Assembly (NCBI GenBank): GCA_005889345.1
Contig: VBFR01000197.1
Span: forward strand, 1 to 36,397
Source: Chloroflexota bacterium
GTDB taxonomy: Bacteria; Chloroflexota; Dormibacteria; CF-121
Direction: 5' to 3'
Length of the DNA: 36,397 nucleotides
Shown: positions 31,218 to 36,397 of the stretch, piece after piece
Numbering within the stretch: the stretch's first letter is position 1
Layout: each line of letters opens with the position of its first letter
Made by a program: the position numbers and the translations under genes
Notes under the pieces: generated by a model
What the model saw: only the letters and a program-made list of their open reading frames with translations
Told to the model about the DNA's origin: nothing
The model's database searches: none

Positions 31218-32624
31218 GTGAAGCTCTTCGCCAAGGGCAAAGGGCAGCCGGACGCCCAGGGCAAGGCACCGGCCTATAGCCCGATCGATCGTGTTGGGCT
31301 GCTCGGGCTGCTCGACCAGGTTGTCAACAACGGCCAGTCCGGCGTGCTCGAGCTCAGAGAGCCTCGTGGCGAGTGGACGTACGCCTTCCAGGGTGGTGCG
31401 CTGACGCACGCGGCTGGCGGCCGGGTCCGCGGTGCGCGCCAGGCCTTCGATCTCCTCTGGGAATTCCAGAACGGCCAATTCGTGTTCACTCCGGGCGTCA
31501 ACCCGACCCTCGCCGGCAACCTCTATATCGACAAAGCCCGGCTCCTGGACCTTCTTCGTCGCAGTCAGGCCGTGCTCCAGGGCCCATCGGCGCCCTATAT
31601 CCCACCCGACCAGCAGCGGCCGATCGCCCCTGTCCAGGGCATGTACTCGCCGCCGGCCCCCGGGCAGGCGCCCGTGTGGCAACCGGGACCGCCGCCGGGC
31701 CAGTACCCGCCGGTCCGGGGAGCCCCGCAGGGCTGGCCCCCGGCCGGTCAGCCCGGCATGCCCCCATCGGGTCAGCCCGGCATGCCTCCGGCCCCCGCGT
31801 GGGGTGCTGGCGGCTACCCACAGCAACCCGGCTATCCTCCCGCTCCGTACCCGCAGGGTGCCCCATATCCCGGCGCGCCACAGGGCCAGCCCTACCCGCC
31901 GCAGGCCTATCCAGGCCAGCCGCAGCCTGGCTATCCGCAATACCCGCAGGCGCCGATGCCGCCGCAGGGAATGCCACAACAGGCAATGCCGCTGCCAACG
32001 ATGCCCCCGGTTATGCCTCCGCCCCCGGCCGCGGCCGCGCCTCCGACCCGGCCAATCACGCCACAGAGCTTTTCCGTACCGCCGATGGCGATTCCCAAGA
32101 AACGAGACGCCATACCCTCGTACCAGCCGCCGGCGGCCGTGCCCATGCCGGCACCTGTTGCGCCGGAGCCTCCCAAAGCGGCCCCGAAGGACGACCTGGC
32201 GTCCCTGCGGGCGAGCCTGGTCGCCCAGGCGCCCGCCGTCCGTCCGGCCCCTGCCGCTCCCGCGTGGGGCGTTCGCACGGGAGAGGGTACGGTTGCGCCA
32301 CCGCCGGCCGCCGGCCCCAAAGGCAAAGCCAAGGGCAAGGGCAAAGACAAGGGCGCGAAGCCGAAGGGCAATTCGAAGCTCGCCGCGGCCATCAAGGTGC
32401 AACTGATCACGTTCCTGCTCTGGGCCTGCGAGCGGAAGTACTCGCCGGACGATCACTGGACGCTGAAGGACGCGTTCGAGGTCTCGACGATGGAGCTGCG
32501 CGATCAATTCATCGGCGCCTTCTCCGAGTCGTTCAAAGCCTCGCGGCAAAAACGCAACGTCGAAGACGACGACGTGGACGACATGGCCGCCGGTCGGATG
32601 CGCGGTCGCGGCCGCCGGCACTAG
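31218..32624 (+). CDS. DUF4388-like protein with long proline-rich linker
   Basis: I recognise only the N-terminal part, residues about 22-115, which resembles DUF4388/PATAN-type domains: DRVGLLGLLDQVVNNGQSGVLEL, FQGGALTHAAGG and FDLLWEFQNGQFVF in its usual order. Such domains occur in signalling and gliding-related proteins. Residues about 125-370 are Pro/Gln/Gly/Tyr-rich and contain tandem units such as GQPGMPP and YPQ. A Lys/Gly stretch follows (KGKAKGKGKDKG). The last 80 residues form a charged, probably folded end (LITFLLWACERKYSPDDHW) with an acidic DDDVDD and an RGRGRR tail. GTG 31218 is the only plausible start. Function unknown. Confidence 0.75.
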   Translation: MKLFAKGKGQPDAQGKAPAYSPIDRVGLLGLLDQVVNNGQSGVLELREPRGEWTYAFQGGALTHAAGGRVRGARQAFDLLWEFQNGQFVFTPGVNPTLAGNLYIDKARLLDLLRRSQAVLQGPSAPYIPPDQQRPIAPVQGMYSPPAPGQAPVWQPGPPPGQYPPVRGAPQGWPPAGQPGMPPSGQPGMPPAPAWGAGGYPQQPGYPPAPYPQGAPYPGAPQGQPYPPQAYPGQPQPGYPQYPQAPMPPQGMPQQAMPLPTMPPVMPPPPAAAAPPTRPITPQSFSVPPMAIPKKRDAIPSYQPPAAVPMPAPVAPEPPKAAPKDDLASLRASLVAQAPAVRPAPAAPAWGVRTGEGTVAPPPAAGPKGKAKGKGKDKGAKPKGNSKLAAAIKVQLITFLLWACERKYSPDDHWTLKDAFEVSTMELRDQFIGAFSESFKASRQKRNVEDDDVDDMAAGRMRGRGRRH

Positions 32625-32679
32625 TCACCACCTCCACAGCGAACTGACCGCGCCGCCTCGCGGGTAAACTTGCGGGGTA

Positions 32680-36397
<3,718 letters not shown>

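Noticed and set aside
31176-32621. A 481-codon minus-strand frame opposite the DUF4388 gene
   Set aside because: It is Arg/Gly-rich, has no recognisable domain and mirrors the GC-rich proline linker; the + strand frame has domain structure and the right neighbours.

Overview
The window is GC-rich, densely coding bacterial chromosome. It looks like a member of the Chloroflexota/Dormibacterota side of the Terrabacteria. That placement is an inference from zinc-type S14, S4, L24 and L36 proteins, a HrcA/CIRCE operator, a cdaA-cdaR-glmS block and several probable leaderless promoters; no marker was searched.

Layout. Positions 1-15217 hold one long translation-machinery run on the + strand: the end of rplB, then rpsS, rplV, rpsC, rplP, rpmC, rpsQ, rplN, rplX, rplE, rpsN, rpsH, rplF, rplR, rpsE, rpmD, rplO, secY, adk, map, infA, rpmJ, rpsM, rpsK, rpsD, rpoA, rplQ, truA, rplM and rpsI. 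Several of these proteins (L22, S3, L16, L15, and more weakly L29 and S5) carry long Ala/Pro/Lys low-complexity C-terminal tails. Positions 15252-17095 form a minus-strand island: an APH(6)-like kinase, a 48-residue membrane protein and an alpha/beta hydrolase. Positions 17121-23198 are + strand and cover c-di-AMP synthesis and envelope precursor genes: cdaA, cdaR, glmS, an acpS-nnrD fusion and alr. A TPP riboswitch at about 23207 then leads thiE, a thiS-thiG fusion, thiL and the t6A genes tsaE, tsaB, rimI and tsaD in one overlapping run to 28614. Next come a secreted SGNH hydrolase and a solitary groES under a perfect CIRCE operator with a strong terminator.

The most striking gene is on the minus strand at 29987-30511. 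It is a peroxiredoxin whose reading frame is open from end to end except for one TGA, placed exactly where the peroxidatic cysteine should be, with a stem-loop just downstream. The protein has no cysteine at all. This is most simply read as a selenocysteine-containing one-Sec peroxiredoxin. It is divergent from a phosphoribosyltransferase gene, and the two share overlapping -10 elements only 6 bases from each start codon, which suggests leaderless mRNAs in both directions. The window ends with a DUF4388-like proline-rich protein, a PcrA/UvrD helicase and the first 500 or so codons of ligA.

Other oddities: four genes (cdaR, alr, thiL, tsaD) have no ATG, GTG or TTG near the start their family needs, and three of these would begin on a codon overlapping or touching the previous stop. 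A G/C-rich palindromic repeat is inserted in the same reading frame in both tsaD and ligA. S11 lacks its usual basic N-terminal tail.
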